This document shows positions 26,963-37,251 of a stretch of 64,000 nucleotides of DNA, in pieces. Source of the DNA: Sulfurospirillum diekertiae (lineage in GTDB: Bacteria > Campylobacterota > Campylobacteria > Campylobacterales > Sulfurospirillaceae); NCBI RefSeq assembly GCF_002309535.1, contig NZ_CP023275.1:1922001-1986000 (forward strand), written 5' to 3'. The translations under genes were made by a program, and so were the position numbers. Positions within the stretch are counted from its first letter, which is position 1; each line of letters starts with the position of its first letter. The notes under the pieces were generated by a model. That model saw nothing but the letters and a program-made list of their open reading frames with translations. It had not been told where the DNA came from and did not search any database.

Positions 26963-27856
26963 CTATGAAATAATTAGATTCCATAAACCAATGCTCACGA
27001 ACGAGAAAAGAATGCCTACGGCAAGAGCGTTAATCAAAAGTGCTTTGTTCAACCCTCCTCTAATACCAAAAACAACAGCCAGTGTCATCGGAGGCATCGC
27101 TGTTTCCAAAAAGGTTACTTTCACCCAATCCTCTTTTAAATCAACCCAAAAGTAAAGACCTATAAGTATCAAAAATGGAGCAACCACCATTTTTAAACAC
27201 AAAGCGATCATATTCTCTTTAAAATAGAGCGATAAGGTACGAAACTCTAACTTCATACCAACGATGGCTGTCACTAGAGGAATTAATGTCGCTTGGAATT
27301 TATCAAGTATGCTCTCAATAAGTGGAGGAAAATCCGTTCCATGAAATCCAACAGCAACGACAACCGCCATCAAAGGAGGCGAAAAAAATATCTGTTTTGC
27401 CACATCTCGTCCCCGCTGCTCTTCTCCTCCACCCCACGCAATGAGCGCTATTCCAAACGTCATTAAGGCAATAAACGTACCAATTTGATCGTATACAAGT
27501 GCATAACTGACATGATTGAGTGAATAAAAGGACTCGATGAAAGAAAAGCCAACAAAGCCTGTATTGCCAAAACCGACAATAACCATCATCGTGACCAGAT
27601 TTTTACGATCCATTTTCAAAAATCGTCCCGCACTATATCCCAGTATCAAAGAGAGTGCCATGGTGATATAGGCAATAAGAATGATTGAAAAAACTTCATG
27701 ATTAAACGTCATATGAGGTATTTTAGAAAGAGCAAGTGCGGGTAAGGAGAAGTAGAGTACAAATTCGGTTAAAGCTTCAGAAATATCGTGTTTGATGGTT
27801 TTAAAAATGTATCCTAACGCAACAAAAATAAAAACGGGAGCGACGTGTTCAATCAT
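26963..27856 (-). CDS. AEC (auxin efflux carrier) family transporter
   Basis: A 297-residue integral membrane protein with about ten hydrophobic helices in the two-fold repeated AEC/BART arrangement. Recognisable elements are FVALGYIFKTIKHD, ALPALALSKIP, VGFGNTGFVGFSFIESFYS and a C-terminal AMPPMTLAVVFGIRGG, where proline-containing broken helices usually form the substrate site. Bacterial relatives move malonate, malate or amino acids. The substrate here is unknown and no catabolic neighbour hints at it. Confidence 0.87.
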   Translation of the reverse strand: MIEHVAPVFIFVALGYIFKTIKHDISEALTEFVLYFSLPALALSKIPHMTFNHEVFSIILIAYITMALSLILGYSAGRFLKMDRKNLVTMMVIVGFGNTGFVGFSFIESFYSLNHVSYALVYDQIGTFIALMTFGIALIAWGGGEEQRGRDVAKQIFFSPPLMAVVVAVGFHGTDFPPLIESILDKFQATLIPLVTAIVGMKLEFRTLSLYFKENMIALCLKMVVAPFLILIGLYFWVDLKEDWVKVTFLETAMPPMTLAVVFGIRGGLNKALLINALAVGILFSFVSIGLWNLIIS

Positions 27857-27867
27857 CTCAAACTTCT

Positions 27868-27879
27868 TTTACATGTAAA
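27868..27879. repeat. TTTACATGTAAA palindrome, intergenic, after aat
   Basis: Lies 16 bp downstream of the aat stop and 11 bp before the AEC transporter start. A second perfect copy lies 323 bp away inside aat. Confidence 0.9.
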
Positions 27880-27895
27880 GATAAAAGGCATACCA

Positions 27896-28588
27896 TCACC
27901 ATGCTTTTGTCGTGCAATTTTCTAAAGCATTTTCTAACATTGCTAGAAATTTCTCGCGTGGTATCACCGATGCACCTAAAGATTGAAGATGATCGGTGGG
28001 AAGTTGACAGTCGATAAAATCGCCCCCCAAGCTTTTCAGTTTTTTACAAAGTCCTACTAACGCAGCCTTTGAAGCATCACGCTTTATTGAGAACATTGAC
28101 TCGCCGCAAAATACGCCACCAAGGTAGAGTCCATACAAGCCACCGACCAATTCATCCTCAAAAAAGCACTCGACGGAATGCGCAAACCCTTTTACATGTA
28201 AAGTACAAAAAGCCGCGATCAAATCTTCGCTGATCCAGCTTTTTTGACCTTTGGCAAGCCTCGTTTCCAAACACAAACGCATCACTTGCTCAAAGCAGGT
28301 GTCATAGTGTATTTCAAAATGTTTCATGCTTTTGATTAAACTTTTAGAGATTTTAATGTCAGAGGGAAAGAGCACAAGCCTAGGATCGGGCGACCACCAC
28401 AAAATGGGATCGCCCTCGTTAAACCATGGGAAAATGCCTTGAACATAAGCACGAAGGAGTCGCTCAGGTTTGAGATCACCACCCCATGCTAAAAGTCCCT
28501 CATCGCTGGCATCTTCGGGATCAGGGAAGGTATAATCATTCGGATGCAGCTGAGGGATGAGTCTCTTAGTTGCCACCGCTGTATTCAA
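27896..28588 (-). CDS. aat: leucyl/phenylalanyl-tRNA--protein transferase
   Basis: Adds Leu or Phe to proteins with N-terminal Arg or Lys, creating the N-degron read by ClpS. The 230-residue protein has FPDPEDASDEGLLAWGGDL, GIFPWFNEGDPILWWSPDPR and GGVFCGESMFS signatures. It overlaps the end of clpA by 23 bp and shares an operon with clpA and clpS, so enzyme, unfoldase and adaptor of the same degradation route are made together. Confidence 0.95.
   Translation of the reverse strand: MNTAVATKRLIPQLHPNDYTFPDPEDASDEGLLAWGGDLKPERLLRAYVQGIFPWFNEGDPILWWSPDPRLVLFPSDIKISKSLIKSMKHFEIHYDTCFEQVMRLCLETRLAKGQKSWISEDLIAAFCTLHVKGFAHSVECFFEDELVGGLYGLYLGGVFCGESMFSIKRDASKAALVGLCKKLKSLGGDFIDCQLPTDHLQSLGASVIPREKFLAMLENALENCTTKAW
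28191..28202. repeat. TTTACATGTAAA palindrome inside aat
   Basis: Read in the LHVK frame (TLHVKGFAHS). Confidence 0.9.
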
Positions 28589-30764
28589 ACACCCATTTTT
28601 TAGCTTTATAATCTATTTTGCACACGCCACCATTTTTGAGCTTGCCAAAAAGAACCTCTTCAGAGAGCGGCGTTTTAATCTTTTCTTGAATCACACGACG
28701 CATCACACGTGCACCCATCTCTTTGCTATACCCTTCACTGGCGAGCTGTTTTTTAGCGGCCAAGGTTGCAATAATCTCGACTTTTTTATCTTTAAGCTGC
28801 TCGGTAAGCTCACTTAAAAGTTTTTCAACCACATTGATCATCACAGGCTCGGACAATGGCGCAAAGTGAATGATGTCATCTAAACGATTTCTAAATTCAG
28901 GAGAGAAGAAGTCTTTAATCGCATGATCCATTCGACTGCTCTCGCTCTTCGTAAAGCCCATCGTTGGTGCTTCTTTCGTTCCAAGATTGGAGGTCATAAT
29001 GATGATAACATTGCGAAAATCTATCTTTGTTCCATTATTATCGGTCAAGGTTGCACTATCAAAAATTTGAAGCAGGATGTTGAGCATATCAGGATGTGCT
29101 TTTTCGATCTCATCGAGCAATAATACCGTATACGGATGCTTTTTAATCGCTTCACTCAGTTGACCACCCTCATCATACCCCACATAGCCAGGAGGAGCAC
29201 CAATGAGACGGCTAACCGTATGTTTCTCCATATATTCACTCATATCGTAGCGTTCAAAATGGACACCTAACTCGAAAGCGAGTTGTTTCGCCACTTCTGT
29301 TTTACCCACGCCCGTAGGGCCTGTAAACAAGAATGAACCAATCGGAGCAGTCGGATTTCCCAGCCCTGCACGACTTCGTTTAATGGCTTTAACCAATGCC
29401 TCAATCGCCGCATCTTGACCGAAAATTTTGGATTTGAGATGCGCTTCTAAGTGTTGCATCACCTCGCCCTCATCTTTATTCACACTGCGCGTTGGAATGT
29501 TGGCAATTTTGGCAAGAACGGCTTCAAGATCGCTCATCTCCACCACTTTTTTACGCTTTTTAGCCAAGTGAAACGAAGCACCTACTTCATCAATCAAATC
29601 AATCGCAGAATCGGGTAAAAATTTATCACTAATGTATTTTTTGGCAAGTTCGACAGAAGCTCTGATCACTTCATTAGGGTACTTCACACCATGATGTTTC
29701 TCATAGCTCCCTTTAAGTCCTTTAAGAATTAAAAAAGAGTCTTCAAGACTTGGCTCTAACACATCAATCTTCGCAAAACGACGGCTCAGTGCTTTGTCTT
29801 TATCGAAGAAATTGCGAAACTCACCATACGTTGTAGCGCCAATGCAGCGAATTTTCCCCGAAGCGAGTGCAGGCTTAAGCAGGTTGGAAAGGTCCATCGA
29901 GCCACCGCTCGTTGCTCCCGCTCCTACAATCGTATGAATCTCGTCAATAAATAAAATAGCCCCTTTCTTAGCTTCAAGTTCATTCAAAATTTCTTTGAGT
30001 CGTTTTTCAAAATCCCCTCGGTATTTTGTACCGGAAAGAAGTGCTCCCATATCCAGTGCATACACGGGAGAGCCTTTTAGAATTTCAGGGACGCCTCCTT
30101 CGCTAATCTTCTCAGCCAAACCTTCCACAATAGCAGTTTTTCCAACACCGGGTTCACCCACTAAAAGAGGATTATTTTTCTTCCTGCGACACAAGACTTG
30201 CATGAGCCGTTTCACTTCATCCGCTCTTCCAATCAGAGGATCAATCTGCTTTTGTTTGGCAAGAGCAATAAGATCAATCGTATATTTAGCCAATGCACTC
30301 TCTTTTTGATCATCATTGCGTGCATCTTTATTTTGGGGTGCGCTCAGTGCTGTTACTTCTTCAACAATCAAAAGTTTATCAACCCCTTGTTGCAATAACA
30401 AAGAGACACAAAAGGCATTGCTTTCATCCATCATCGCAATTAAAAGATCGTACACACTGGCTTCTGACTTGCCTGCACTCTTTACATGTAACATCATTGA
30501 TTCAATAACGCGAGTCAATGCCACCGTTTCTAAAGGCTCATACGTCTCTTCAGTAGGCACAATCTGAGGATTCGCCACAAAATACTTTTCCATAGAACGC
30601 TGCAAGAAAGTAATACTGAGTCCACAGTTGATCAGAAGCTCAACCACATTCTCATTACTCAACAGAGCAAAAAAGAGATGATCAACGGTGATATACTCAT
30701 AGCGATGCTTTCTTACAAAAGCTATGGCGTCATTGAAAACAAAATTGAGTTCTTGGTTAACCAT
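28566..30764 (-). CDS. clpA: ClpA, ATP-dependent Clp protease ATP-binding subunit
   Basis: AAA+ unfoldase that feeds ClpP. The 732-residue protein has an N-terminal Clp repeat domain (about 1-140) for ClpS docking, a first ATPase with GEPGVGKT and a second with GPTGVGKT plus [13 protein letters not shown]. The missing middle coiled coil separates it from ClpB. The IGF/L loop for ClpP binding should lie near the TMGFTKSES segment. Followed by aat and preceded by clpS. A near-perfect palindrome copy (MLHVKS) lies in the N-domain. Confidence 0.96.
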   Translation of the reverse strand: MVNQELNFVFNDAIAFVRKHRYEYITVDHLFFALLSNENVVELLINCGLSITFLQRSMEKYFVANPQIVPTEETYEPLETVALTRVIESMMLHVKSAGKSEASVYDLLIAMMDESNAFCVSLLLQQGVDKLLIVEEVTALSAPQNKDARNDDQKESALAKYTIDLIALAKQKQIDPLIGRADEVKRLMQVLCRRKKNNPLLVGEPGVGKTAIVEGLAEKISEGGVPEILKGSPVYALDMGALLSGTKYRGDFEKRLKEILNELEAKKGAILFIDEIHTIVGAGATSGGSMDLSNLLKPALASGKIRCIGATTYGEFRNFFDKDKALSRRFAKIDVLEPSLEDSFLILKGLKGSYEKHHGVKYPNEVIRASVELAKKYISDKFLPDSAIDLIDEVGASFHLAKKRKKVVEMSDLEAVLAKIANIPTRSVNKDEGEVMQHLEAHLKSKIFGQDAAIEALVKAIKRSRAGLGNPTAPIGSFLFTGPTGVGKTEVAKQLAFELGVHFERYDMSEYMEKHTVSRLIGAPPGYVGYDEGGQLSEAIKKHPYTVLLLDEIEKAHPDMLNILLQIFDSATLTDNNGTKIDFRNVIIIMTSNLGTKEAPTMGFTKSESSRMDHAIKDFFSPEFRNRLDDIIHFAPLSEPVMINVVEKLLSELTEQLKDKKVEIIATLAAKKQLASEGYSKEMGARVMRRVIQEKIKTPLSEEVLFGKLKNGGVCKIDYKAKKWVFEYSGGN
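30481..30492. repeat. TTTACATGTAAC, one-mismatch copy inside clpA
   Basis: 11 of 12 positions match; read LHVK. Confidence 0.65.
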
Positions 30765-30813
30765 AATCTACTCCTTTTTTACCTGATAATGTGCATTCGC
30801 AGAATAAAATGAA

Positions 30814-31122
30814 TCATTCTGCTTCCATAATAGCACGCAGAGGAAAGTGCTCCTCTTTGGCCATTTTTCGGACATACTCTACTTTTGTCTCCGCAATTTC
30901 ATACGTATAAATGCCACAAAGACCTTTGCCTTGTTCATGCACACTGAGCATAATTTCGCTGGCCTTTTCAAAACTATGATGAAAGATTTGCATCAAAACT
31001 TTGATCACAAATTCCATACTACTGTAGTCGTCATTGAGCAATAGAACTTTATACAGTTGTGGTTCTTTGAGTTCTATCGCATCAAGCGTTTCGTTTTGAA
31101 AATCCCCTTCGAAATGGTGCAT
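30814..31122 (-). CDS. clpS: ClpS adaptor protein
   Basis: Delivers N-degron substrates to ClpA. 102 residues with an acidic N-terminal tail and the core KVLLLNDDYSSMEFVIKVLMQIFHHSFEKA, where the NDD and Met line the N-end pocket, then VHEQGKGLCGIYTYEIAETK. It is the first gene of clpS-clpA-aat and follows the TlpA-like gene by 9 bp. Confidence 0.95.
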   Translation of the reverse strand: MHHFEGDFQNETLDAIELKEPQLYKVLLLNDDYSSMEFVIKVLMQIFHHSFEKASEIMLSVHEQGKGLCGIYTYEIAETKVEYVRKMAKEEHFPLRAIMEAE

Positions 31123-31131
31123 GTAAAGCCT

Positions 31132-31731
31132 CTATTGTGCCGTAAGTTTATCGATATCTTTTTGGATAATATCCAAATCTACTTTTCCAAGATAAAATTT
31201 ATTATCTGGATTTTTACCATAAATATCCGTAACATTTTGATACTTTCCATCTTTTAACACGACTTTAAACGGTACTTGCAAGGTTTCTTTATATTTAATG
31301 TCTTGCAAAATCGTCTCAACCAATTTTTTATTTTTGGGTGAATTGGTAATAAAATAATAGGCATTGTACTTCGCTGCAAAATTCTCCACAACATACTCAT
31401 CACTGACATCTTCAAAAAAGTTAAGACCAATCAGCATAACACCATCACTATTTTGAAGTTGAAAATCCATCAAAGAGGGTGCTTCTTCCTGACATGGGGC
31501 ACAAAATGTACCAAAAATATCAATCAATACAACTTTGTTTTCGTCATCTTCAAGCACAAAACCACCATTCTTGCGAAGCAGTGTCAATTTTGCACCTGAA
31601 ACGCTTTTAAGCTCAACTTTGTCACCATCTTTGTAGGTCTCTTTTACTGTTGATACGCTTGATGATTCAGATCCGCACCCTGTAAACAAAAGCAGTGTTG
31701 CGATTATGATTGAACTGATTAACTTTTTCAT
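31132..31731 (-). CDS. TlpA/thioredoxin-like lipoprotein
   Basis: A 199-residue lipoprotein with lipobox LFTGC near residue 17-21 and a TlpA-type thioredoxin fold. The active site is FGTFCAPCQEEAP (CxxC). Such proteins reduce disulfides in the periplasm, often for cytochrome c maturation. The fold ends with a cis-Pro region VPFKVVLKDG. The start at 31731 (MKKLISS) is preferred because GGGGAAACG precedes it. The specific partner is unknown. Confidence 0.85.
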   Translation of the reverse strand: MKKLISSIIIATLLLFTGCGSESSSVSTVKETYKDGDKVELKSVSGAKLTLLRKNGGFVLEDDENKVVLIDIFGTFCAPCQEEAPSLMDFQLQNSDGVMLIGLNFFEDVSDEYVVENFAAKYNAYYFITNSPKNKKLVETILQDIKYKETLQVPFKVVLKDGKYQNVTDIYGKNPDNKFYLGKVDLDIIQKDIDKLTAQ

Positions 31732-31789
31732 ACGTTTCCCCATATAACTTTTGGTTTATTCTACTTTATTTAGATAAATAATATGTAAA

Positions 31790-32254
31790 CTACTCTTTGT
31801 AAGCATAATTCTTGATCGCCGTTTTAGCTTCTCTTTGCGCATCTTTTTCTTTCAAGCTCTCACGTTTATCATGCTCATTTTTTCCACGCGCTAAGGCAAT
31901 CTCGATTTTTGCAAGATTTTTGCTATTAAAATAAATTGCCAATGGTACAATCGTTAAGCCATCTTTGGCCACTTTCATATCCCATTTGCGTAACTGCTTC
32001 ATATGCAGAAGCAATTTACGAGGAGCCCTCTCATTGGGAGCATAGTTTAGATTGGCCGTTGAAAGGTGCGAAATATGCGCATTGAGTAAAAATGCTTCCC
32101 CTTTAATAATCTTGACAAACGAATCTTTCAGATTCACTCTGCCTTGACGAATGGCCTTTACTTCACTACCTTGAAGCACAATACCCGCTTCAAGCTTCTC
32201 TAAAATTTCATAATCATGGAACGCTTTTTTATTGCGTGCGACGGGTTCACCCAT
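31790..32254 (-). CDS. smpB: SsrA-binding protein SmpB
   Basis: Brings tmRNA to stalled ribosomes for trans-translation. The 154-residue protein has the core [42 protein letters not shown] and a basic C-terminal tail ([21 protein letters not shown]). No tmRNA gene is visible nearby. Its ATG overlaps the ispE stop codon. Confidence 0.97.
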   Translation of the reverse strand: MGEPVARNKKAFHDYEILEKLEAGIVLQGSEVKAIRQGRVNLKDSFVKIIKGEAFLLNAHISHLSTANLNYAPNERAPRKLLLHMKQLRKWDMKVAKDGLTIVPLAIYFNSKNLAKIEIALARGKNEHDKRESLKEKDAQREAKTAIKNYAYKE

Positions 32255-33030
32255 TAAAGTACCTCTTTAAGTCTAAAAAAACTGCTTCCACTGCCACTAA
32301 AAAACCACCCTTTTTTAGCATAAGTGCTAAGCTCTGGGTAGGCCTTAAGAGACGCTGGAAAAAGATCGTTGAGTTCTTCCTTAGAAAAACGGCTCAACAA
32401 TTCGGGACTTTTAAGTACAACCATTTTCGAAGCTAACGCTTGATCCATTGATTGCAAGAAATATTCCCTATAGGTTTTATACACCAATGCTGTATTACAA
32501 GCAAGGGAAGGTGTAAAAACTTCGATGTCAAGTGCGTTTTCATCAAACGGCTCAACTATTTCACCAATACCACTGACATTGGCACTCTCATAACCTGACG
32601 CAAAGAAAGCAACATCGGCGCCCACTTCGCTTCCAAGGCGCATCATTGCTTCTCTATCAAGTCCCAAATTAGCAGTCTCATTGAGCATTTTCAAAAACGT
32701 GGCACTATCGCTACTACCGCCACCCAGACCCGATCCTGTTGGAATATTTTTCTTTACATGTAAAGCAAAATCTTCCATGACTTGTTCCACTTTTTGATCA
32801 TATCCATGCGCTTTGAGCACCATGAAAGTACGATATAAAGTATTGTGCTCCAACTGACAATTAAAATCACCTACGAGCTCAAAAGGCTGTGTGCTTTTTT
32901 TAGGAACAAAGCTTAGCGTATCAAATAAAGAAGGTACAAGCATAAAGCGTGAAAGTAGCTCATGGTAATGACCACGTGTTCCTACGATTTTTAGAAAAAT
33001 ATTGACTTTGGCGTGTGCTTGATACTGCAT
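32254..33030 (-). CDS. ispE: 4-diphosphocytidyl-2-C-methyl-D-erythritol kinase
   Basis: GHMP kinase of the non-mevalonate isoprenoid pathway. 258 residues with N-terminal [19 protein letters not shown], the ATP loop [19 protein letters not shown] and the C-terminal motif [12 protein letters not shown]. It overlaps csrA and smpB by one base each, an operon also seen in other Campylobacterota. Carries one palindrome copy. Confidence 0.94.
   Translation of the reverse strand: MQYQAHAKVNIFLKIVGTRGHYHELLSRFMLVPSLFDTLSFVPKKSTQPFELVGDFNCQLEHNTLYRTFMVLKAHGYDQKVEQVMEDFALHVKKNIPTGSGLGGGSSDSATFLKMLNETANLGLDREAMMRLGSEVGADVAFFASGYESANVSGIGEIVEPFDENALDIEVFTPSLACNTALVYKTYREYFLQSMDQALASKMVVLKSPELLSRFSKEELNDLFPASLKAYPELSTYAKKGWFFSGSGSSFFRLKEVL
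32753..32764. repeat. TTTACATGTAAA palindrome inside ispE
   Basis: Read in the LHVK frame ([10 protein letters not shown]), just before the ATP loop. Confidence 0.9.
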
Positions 33031-33257
33031 TATTTAAGCTTAAAACTCAAACTAGCGAGTGCATCATGGCTCGTATTTTTACTCGCTTCAATGTTCGCTT
33101 CTTTAATCGCTTTTTCTAACTCTTCACGCAAAATCAGCATATCTTTGGGCGCATCAAAGCCTAGTTTCACGACACCTTTTGAAATTTCGATGACCCTAAT
33201 GGTAATATTTTCATTTAAAACAACACCCTCTCCGATTTTTCGTGTGAGTATTAACAT
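33030..33257 (-). CDS. csrA: carbon storage regulator CsrA
   Basis: Small dimeric RNA-binding protein that represses translation by binding GGA in hairpin loops. 75 residues starting MLILTRKIGEGVVLNENITIRVIEISKG, with the RNA-binding LTRK strand, and a helical C-terminus with about 15 residues more than in E. coli. In Campylobacter it governs flagellin synthesis through FliW. It lies between truB and ispE. Confidence 0.96.
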   Translation of the reverse strand: MLILTRKIGEGVVLNENITIRVIEISKGVVKLGFDAPKDMLILREELEKAIKEANIEASKNTSHDALASLSFKLK

Positions 33258-33258
33258 G

Positions 33259-34086
33259 TTACGCCTTTAGCGATAGTGAATTTAAGAGATATTCTACCCC
33301 ATTTGCGCTGATTTCCACAACGCTAAGGACTTCATCAATCACAATTTGATAAATACCCTCTTCTTGTTTTTCAAAATTTTGGGCACTGAGCTTTCGCCCA
33401 AGTAAAATATCGTGAGGATCTCCAAGATAATGGTTCAAAGGCAGATCAAGATACTCAAGTGGATTGAGCTCTTTCTCATTTTCATAGATGAAAGCACCTT
33501 CATTGAGCCGTTCCAATGCACTCAAAGAGCCAGAAAAACCAAGTTTTTGTGCAATTAATGCCCCAATACTACGAACATATCCACCTTCAGAAAGAGTCAC
33601 TTCAAAAGTCAAAAAAGGATGGGCATAGTGGATTAAATGACAGTCATAAACGGTGCTGGTAATGGCTTTAAGCTCAAAGTCTTTATCGGCACGTGCCAAA
33701 TCATACGCTCTTGCCCCTTCAACTTTTTTAGCTGAATATTTTGGAGGTAAATAGGTTATTTCGCCCATCATGCTTTTAAGAATGAAGTTGACAGAATCGG
33801 GATGAAACGGCATCATCTGTTCGACTTTTTCAATCTTTTCGATATCGAGTGTTGGGCTTGATGCACCTATCCAAAGTGTTGCGCGGTACGTTTTTGGCGC
33901 TTTTTTCAAAAAACGGAACAATTTTGTAAACTGCCCAAAGGCAATAATCAAAATGCCCTGAGCAAAAGGGTCAAGCGTGCCTGAAAATCCTGCTTTTTTA
34001 ACAGTGTAACGTCGTTTAATGCGGCTTAAAAAATGGTTTGAAACCATACCTGAAGGCTTATAGGCAACAAAAAGGCGGTTATCCAC
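33259..34086 (-). CDS. truB: tRNA pseudouridine-55 synthase
   Basis: Makes pseudouridine 55 in the T-loop of tRNAs. 275 residues with VAYKPSGMVSN, the catalytic Asp motif KAGFSGTLDPFAQGIL and SEGGYVRSI. The C-terminal PUA-like part is short. The start is GTG at 34086, overlapping the uvrD stop (TAGTG). Confidence 0.95.
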   Translation of the reverse strand: MDNRLFVAYKPSGMVSNHFLSRIKRRYTVKKAGFSGTLDPFAQGILIIAFGQFTKLFRFLKKAPKTYRATLWIGASSPTLDIEKIEKVEQMMPFHPDSVNFILKSMMGEITYLPPKYSAKKVEGARAYDLARADKDFELKAITSTVYDCHLIHYAHPFLTFEVTLSEGGYVRSIGALIAQKLGFSGSLSALERLNEGAFIYENEKELNPLEYLDLPLNHYLGDPHDILLGRKLSAQNFEKQEEGIYQIVIDEVLSVVEISANGVEYLLNSLSLKA

Positions 34087-36131
34087 TAAATCTTCTCCAC
34101 AAAGGACGCCAAAATGTCACGCCTTGTACCACTAAAATTAATTTGCAATTTAAACTCTCGTCCCACTTTGCTGATCTCTGTGACACGACCAATGCCAAAG
34201 ATTTTATGTTTCACCAAATCACCTTTTTTAAAAGAAGTCGTTTTCTCAAAAATCAAACTTCCTTCACACACCCCTGCTTCTTTCAAGAAACGGCTTTTGG
34301 TCAGCTCGGTTCTACGCCCTTTGTAAAAACGACTCGCAGAAAAACTCAGCGTGAGCTCTTTTTTAGCACGGGTAATGGCAACATACCCTAAACGTCGCTC
34401 TTCTTCGATGTCACTACCATCTCCTATCAGTGGGAAGAAACCCTCTTCCAAACCAATCACAAAAAGATACTCAAACTCTAAGCCTTTACTCGCATGAATG
34501 CTCATAATAGAGATATTTTCACTGTCAATTTGGTCTTGATCACTTTGCAGTGCAAGTTCATTTAAAAAATCATCCACATTCATTTGAGGATTTTGCTTGA
34601 CATAATCACGAAAAAGTCCGTAAAATTCATCAATGTTAGAGATACGCTCCAACGAGTCAGGTTGGTTGTTGTAATACTCTTTTATGGCAAAAGATTCTTC
34701 AATCGCATCAATCATATCGTAGGTGGAATTTTCCTGAATACTCCGAATGTGCGCGATATTTTGAACAAACTCTTTAAGCGCCAAGGAAGCTTTCTTTGTT
34801 GCCTCTTTTTCAATGGCAGATTCATTACATGTAATGTACTCATAAATGGATTGACGGTTATCGTAGGCAGATTTAATCATACGTTCAATGGTGACTTTCC
34901 CCAGTCCACGCTTCGGACGATTGATAATGCGTTTAATGGAAAAATCATCGTGAGGATTGGCAATCACACGCAGATAACTGATGACATCCTTGACTTCAGC
35001 ACGTTCGTAAAACTTGACACCACCCACCATATTGTAAGGAACCTGCTCTTTATTTAACCCCTCTTCTAAGGAACGACTGAGCGCATTGATGCGGTACAAA
35101 ACAGCAATTTCATTAGGGCTCACACCACTGAGAATGAGTTTTTTAATCCGTTTTGCAATGGAATGTGCCTCTTGATTTTCATCGTGTGAATCCATCACTT
35201 CAATAGCTTTGCCATCACCCTTGGTACTTTCAAGCACTTTGCCAATACGTCCACGATTATGCTCAATCAAATCATTCGCCGCTTTTAGAATTTGTGTAGT
35301 AGAACGGTAGTTTTTTTCTAACTTCACGATTTTAACATTGTCAAACGATTCGTGAAATTCTAAAATATTTTTAATATTTGCACCACGCCATCCATAAATA
35401 CTCTGGTCATCATCGCCCACGACACAAAGATTGTTATGGCTAAAACAGAGTTTGCGCAACAATTTGTATTGAAGTTCATTGGTATCTTGATACTCATCGA
35501 CCATGATGTACTGATAGCGATGACTCACCTCTTCACACAAAGCATCATCACTTTCTAAAATTTTATAAGGAAGCACTAAAAGATCATCGAAATCAACCAA
35601 GTTATTGGACTCCAAATAGTCTTCATACTGCTCATAAATTTTAGCGATGACTTGGTAGCTTTTTTGCTCTGCTTTCTCCCATGCCACTTTTGGATCAATC
35701 AAGGAAGTTTTATAGCGTGAAATCTCACTGGCAATCATTCCCGTTGGAAGTTCAGTACTGGTACTAAAGCTCTTTAAAATGCGCTTTTTATCATCGGTAT
35801 CAATGACCACAAAGCTATTTTTACGCCCTATTTTTTCGATGTGAAACTTTAAAAAAAGCAGACCAAATTTATGAAACGTACATAAAAGCGGTGGATACGT
35901 ATGCTCCTCTATCATCGCCATAGCACGCTCTCGCATCTCACAAGCAGCTTTGTTCGTAAAGGTGAGCGTCAAGGTATTGGCAGGTGGAATCCCTAAGGAG
36001 AGTAAATAAGCCAAGCGCGACGTGATCGTTTTGGTTTTTCCACTTCCCGCACCGGCTAAGATGAGTACAGGGCCATCTACACATTTTACCGCATCTTGTT
36101 GTGACTCGTTTAACATCGTTAAATCTTGCAT
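34086..36131 (-). CDS. uvrD: UvrD/PcrA-type ATP-dependent DNA helicase
   Basis: Superfamily 1A 3'-5' helicase of 681 residues. Motif I LAGAGSGKTKTITSR, motif Ia FTNKAA, motif II MVDEYQDTN, motif III VVGDDDQSIYGWRGA, motif IV YRST, motif V SIHASKGLEFEY, motif VI VAITRAKKEL. It acts in nucleotide-excision and mismatch repair and in removing RecA; the exact orthology to UvrD, PcrA or Rep is not decided here. It heads the operon uvrD-truB-csrA-ispE-smpB. Confidence 0.94.
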   Translation of the reverse strand: MQDLTMLNESQQDAVKCVDGPVLILAGAGSGKTKTITSRLAYLLSLGIPPANTLTLTFTNKAACEMRERAMAMIEEHTYPPLLCTFHKFGLLFLKFHIEKIGRKNSFVVIDTDDKKRILKSFSTSTELPTGMIASEISRYKTSLIDPKVAWEKAEQKSYQVIAKIYEQYEDYLESNNLVDFDDLLVLPYKILESDDALCEEVSHRYQYIMVDEYQDTNELQYKLLRKLCFSHNNLCVVGDDDQSIYGWRGANIKNILEFHESFDNVKIVKLEKNYRSTTQILKAANDLIEHNRGRIGKVLESTKGDGKAIEVMDSHDENQEAHSIAKRIKKLILSGVSPNEIAVLYRINALSRSLEEGLNKEQVPYNMVGGVKFYERAEVKDVISYLRVIANPHDDFSIKRIINRPKRGLGKVTIERMIKSAYDNRQSIYEYITCNESAIEKEATKKASLALKEFVQNIAHIRSIQENSTYDMIDAIEESFAIKEYYNNQPDSLERISNIDEFYGLFRDYVKQNPQMNVDDFLNELALQSDQDQIDSENISIMSIHASKGLEFEYLFVIGLEEGFFPLIGDGSDIEEERRLGYVAITRAKKELTLSFSASRFYKGRRTELTKSRFLKEAGVCEGSLIFEKTTSFKKGDLVKHKIFGIGRVTEISKVGREFKLQINFSGTRRDILASFVEKI
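34824..34835. repeat. ATTACATGTAAT, two-mismatch palindromic variant inside uvrD
   Basis: Still perfectly self-complementary; read ITCN. The same variant occurs in argJ at 9452-9463, also read ITCN. Confidence 0.55.
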
Positions 36132-36167
36132 ACGTTCATCTACTTTTTTATGATATAAATTGTATTT

Positions 36168-36173
36168 ATTATA
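36168..36173 (-). promoter_or_regulatory. -10 box for the uvrD operon
   Basis: TATAAT on the minus strand, 37 bp before the uvrD start. Confidence 0.5.
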
Positions 36174-36291
36174 GCAAAAAAACTTTAAGCAAAACTCTAC
36201 AGATTTTTTTCATCATTGAAACGCTACGATAAACAAAAGTTTTGATCAAAAAAGTGTAGCATTATCCATTGTTTTTGTTATTATTTTTTGT

Positions 36292-36297
36292 TATAAT
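36292..36297 (+). promoter_or_regulatory. -10 box for the LysR-type gene
   Basis: TATAAT 47 bp upstream of the LysR start. The 120 bp between this box and the divergent uvrD promoter is AT-rich and may hold LysR binding sites, but no clear T-N11-A dyad stands out. Confidence 0.5.
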
Positions 36298-36343
36298 ATT
36301 TCAAGTGTTATCAAAAATATTTATAAAATAAAAGGATTATTTC

Positions 36344-37249
36344 ATGCTGAAAGATTTCTCAAAAGTGGAAACCTTTTTGACCGTTGTACGAGAAAAAAGC
36401 TTTTCTAAAGCTTCTAAAAAACTTGGCATCAGCCAACCTGCTGTCACACAACAGATAAAACTTCTTGAAGAATACTTAGATATTCAAATTGTGGATCGTA
36501 AAAAGAATGGTATCAAACTCACCACCGCAGGTGAAGAACTTTTCAAGGTAGCTATCAAGCTTGAAAAACACCTTTTAGCGGCAGAGAGAGAGATGCTGCG
36601 TCTTGTGAATAAAGAGGTTATTTTTGTGCTTGGAGCTTCACCAATGATTGGTAACTATATTCTGCCAAATTTTTTGAATGACATACAAGAAGCCATTAAA
36701 AATAATGTCATGCTCAAAGTGGAAGATGCTGCAGAAATTACGGAAAAACTGCTTGATAAAAAAGTGGACTTAGCACTCATTGAAGCACCTATCTTTCAAG
36801 AGGGAATTATTTACCGCGAATGGTTAGAAGATGAACTCGTAATTACCAGTCGCTCACCTCTGCCTAAACTGGTTAAAAAAGAAGATTTACTCTCTTATAA
36901 TTGGATCTGTCGCGAAGAAGAGTCCAATACACGCAAGATTATTCATGAAACATTTGAGAAGATGGATGTGGATTGTAAAAGTTTTAAAGTTAAAAGTATT
37001 GTCACGAGTTCGACCGCAGTCAAACATACCCTGATGAAAGCAAATATCGAAGATACACCAACTGTTTCCATTATCTCAAAACATATTATTGCTGATGAGT
37101 TAGAAAATGGGCTGCTGTATACCACAAAGATGAAAGGCTTGAAATTGACACGTATGCTCTATCTTTGCTACATCAAAGATCGTAAACATGATGCGCTGAT
37201 TGACAATGTTATCAACTACATTATGAGCAAACAAGAGATTAAAGCTTAG
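36344..37249 (+). CDS. LysR family transcriptional regulator
   Basis: A 301-residue regulator: winged helix-turn-helix at about residues 5-65 (ASKKLGISQPAVTQQIKLLEEYL) and a periplasmic-binding-like effector domain from about 90 (FVLGASPMIGNYILP). It is divergent from uvrD, which is not a typical target. The downstream convergent gene ends two bases from its stop. Its regulon and effector cannot be told from the sequence. Confidence 0.92.
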   Translation: MLKDFSKVETFLTVVREKSFSKASKKLGISQPAVTQQIKLLEEYLDIQIVDRKKNGIKLTTAGEELFKVAIKLEKHLLAAEREMLRLVNKEVIFVLGASPMIGNYILPNFLNDIQEAIKNNVMLKVEDAAEITEKLLDKKVDLALIEAPIFQEGIIYREWLEDELVITSRSPLPKLVKKEDLLSYNWICREEESNTRKIIHETFEKMDVDCKSFKVKSIVTSSTAVKHTLMKANIEDTPTVSIISKHIIADELENGLLYTTKMKGLKLTRMLYLCYIKDRKHDALIDNVINYIMSKQEIKA

Positions 37250-37251
37250 TG

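Noticed and set aside
33253..33262. TAACATGTTA around the csrA start as a related element
   Set aside because: A different palindrome; probably chance in AT-rich DNA.
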